Assembly (NCBI GenBank): GCA_030597435.1
Contig: JAUVRV010000231.1
Span: 1 to 5,468 of the forward strand
Source of the DNA: Gemmatimonadales bacterium
GTDB lineage: Bacteria; Gemmatimonadota; Gemmatimonadetes; Gemmatimonadales; GWC2-71-9
Reading direction: 5' to 3'
Length of the DNA stretch: 5,468 nucleotides
Notes under the pieces: model-generated
What the model was told of the DNA's origin: nothing
The model's input: only the letters and a program-made list of their open reading frames with translations
Databases searched by the model: none
Shown: one piece after another, positions 5,124 to 5,468 of the stretch
How positions within the stretch are numbered: position 1 is the first letter of the stretch
Layout of the letters: each line of letters begins with the position of its first letter
Position numbers and translations under genes: made by a program

Positions 5124-5468
5124 GTGTTCGAGAATGTATTCGAGACAGTCAATTCGGGCCTGGCCCAGGCCCTGTACGAGGATTGGGTCGAGGACCCTGC
5201 CTCGGTCCCGGAGGAGTGGAGGGAGTTATTTGATAATGGGTTGATGGGCATAGGAGAGGTGGCAGAGGTGGCAGAGGACACTCAACCGCAAGCCCCTGCC
5301 CCCGCTGCCCCTCCTGCCTCTTCTGCCCCCTCTCCGGAGCCGATAGAAGGCCCGGCTCTCCGCCTGTTGCAAAACATGGAGGCCAGTCTCTCCATTCCAA
5401 CAGCTACCTCGTTCCGCGACGTGGATGTGGGCCGGCTGTGGCAAAACCGAGCCGCACTCAATCGGGAA
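5124..5468 (+). CDS. kgd: 2-oxoglutarate decarboxylase/dehydrogenase E1, multifunctional KGD type, 3' end outside the window
   Basis: The first 115 codons of a gene that is open to the last base. An in-frame TGA at 5106-5108 makes the GTG at 5124 the first plausible start, with a weak AGGT at 5113-5116 as ribosome site. Residues 8-39 (TVNSGLAQALYEDWVEDPAS then VPEEWRELF) are the short N-terminal helical segment of E1o enzymes. An Ala/Pro/Ser-rich linker follows (about 58-78, QPQAPAPAAPPASSAP). Then LQNMEASLSIPTATSFRDV (about 86-104) and LWQNRAALNRE match the beginning of the succinyltransferase-like (E2 catalytic) domain found fused to E1 in mycobacterial KGD and related enzymes. The full protein would be about 1,200 residues, with thiamine-diphosphate E1 domains downstream, and convert 2-oxoglutarate toward succinyl-CoA in the citric acid cycle. 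Symbol by similarity to kgd; the E1 active site is not in view. Confidence 0.85.
   Translation, partial: MFENVFETVNSGLAQALYEDWVEDPASVPEEWRELFDNGLMGIGEVAEVAEDTQPQAPAPAAPPASSAPSPEPIEGPALRLLQNMEASLSIPTATSFRDVDVGRLWQNRAALNRE
5156..5172. repeat. Perfect 17-base palindrome inside the start of the KGD gene
   Basis: GGGCCTGG-C-CCAGGCCC at codons 11-17. Both arms are perfect complements around one central base. As RNA it would fold as a 5-base-pair GC stem with a 7-base loop about 30 bases downstream of the start codon. It may be chance in a Gly-Leu-Ala-Gln-Ala-Leu coding stretch. Confidence 0.5.

Overview
The window is bacterial DNA of moderately high GC, densely packed with genes, and both ends cut through a gene. 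No rRNA, tRNA, CRISPR array, insertion sequence or phage gene is visible. The closest familiar gene combination is a MoxR-type AAA+ ATPase followed by a VWA protein, resembling the mycobacterial Rv0958/Rv0959 pair. It sits near the start of a fused 2-oxoglutarate decarboxylase/dehydrogenase of the KGD type. That fusion is best known from Actinobacteria but also occurs in other phyla, so the phylum cannot be fixed from this window; an uncultured, metagenome-type lineage is possible.

Left part, plus strand. Bases 1-753 are the 3' end of a gene whose frame is open to the window edge and whose product looks like the C-terminal beta-sandwich part of a family 38 glycoside hydrolase (alpha-mannosidase-like). 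A 99-base gap with several perfect palindromes follows. Next comes a tight two-gene unit, 853-2331 (MoxR-family ATPase) and 2333-3631 (VWA protein with a complete MIDAS metal site). Only one base separates the two reading frames, so they are almost certainly co-translated and should act together as a chaperone-like ATPase/VWA complex of unknown target.

Middle, minus strand. Convergent to that unit is a second two-gene operon: a polytopic membrane protein (about 3907-4722) followed, with a GTGA stop/start overlap, by a 79-residue excisionase-type helix-turn-helix protein (3671-3910). The partnership suggests a membrane protein with a dedicated DNA-binding partner, but its function is unknown. 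An AT-rich patch at 4761-4799 carries good candidate promoters on both strands, interlocked around a small inverted repeat.

Right part. Between 4831 and about 5041, on the minus strand, lie two reading-frame pieces that look like the remains of a DinB-family gene with its N-terminal half and middle lost. The last 345 bases (5124-5468, plus strand) open the KGD-type 2-oxoglutarate decarboxylase gene, which runs off the end of the window.

I do not see a clearly new system. The most worthwhile leads are the membrane protein/HTH pair with its divergent promoter patch, the palindrome cluster ahead of the MoxR/VWA operon, and the DinB remnant.
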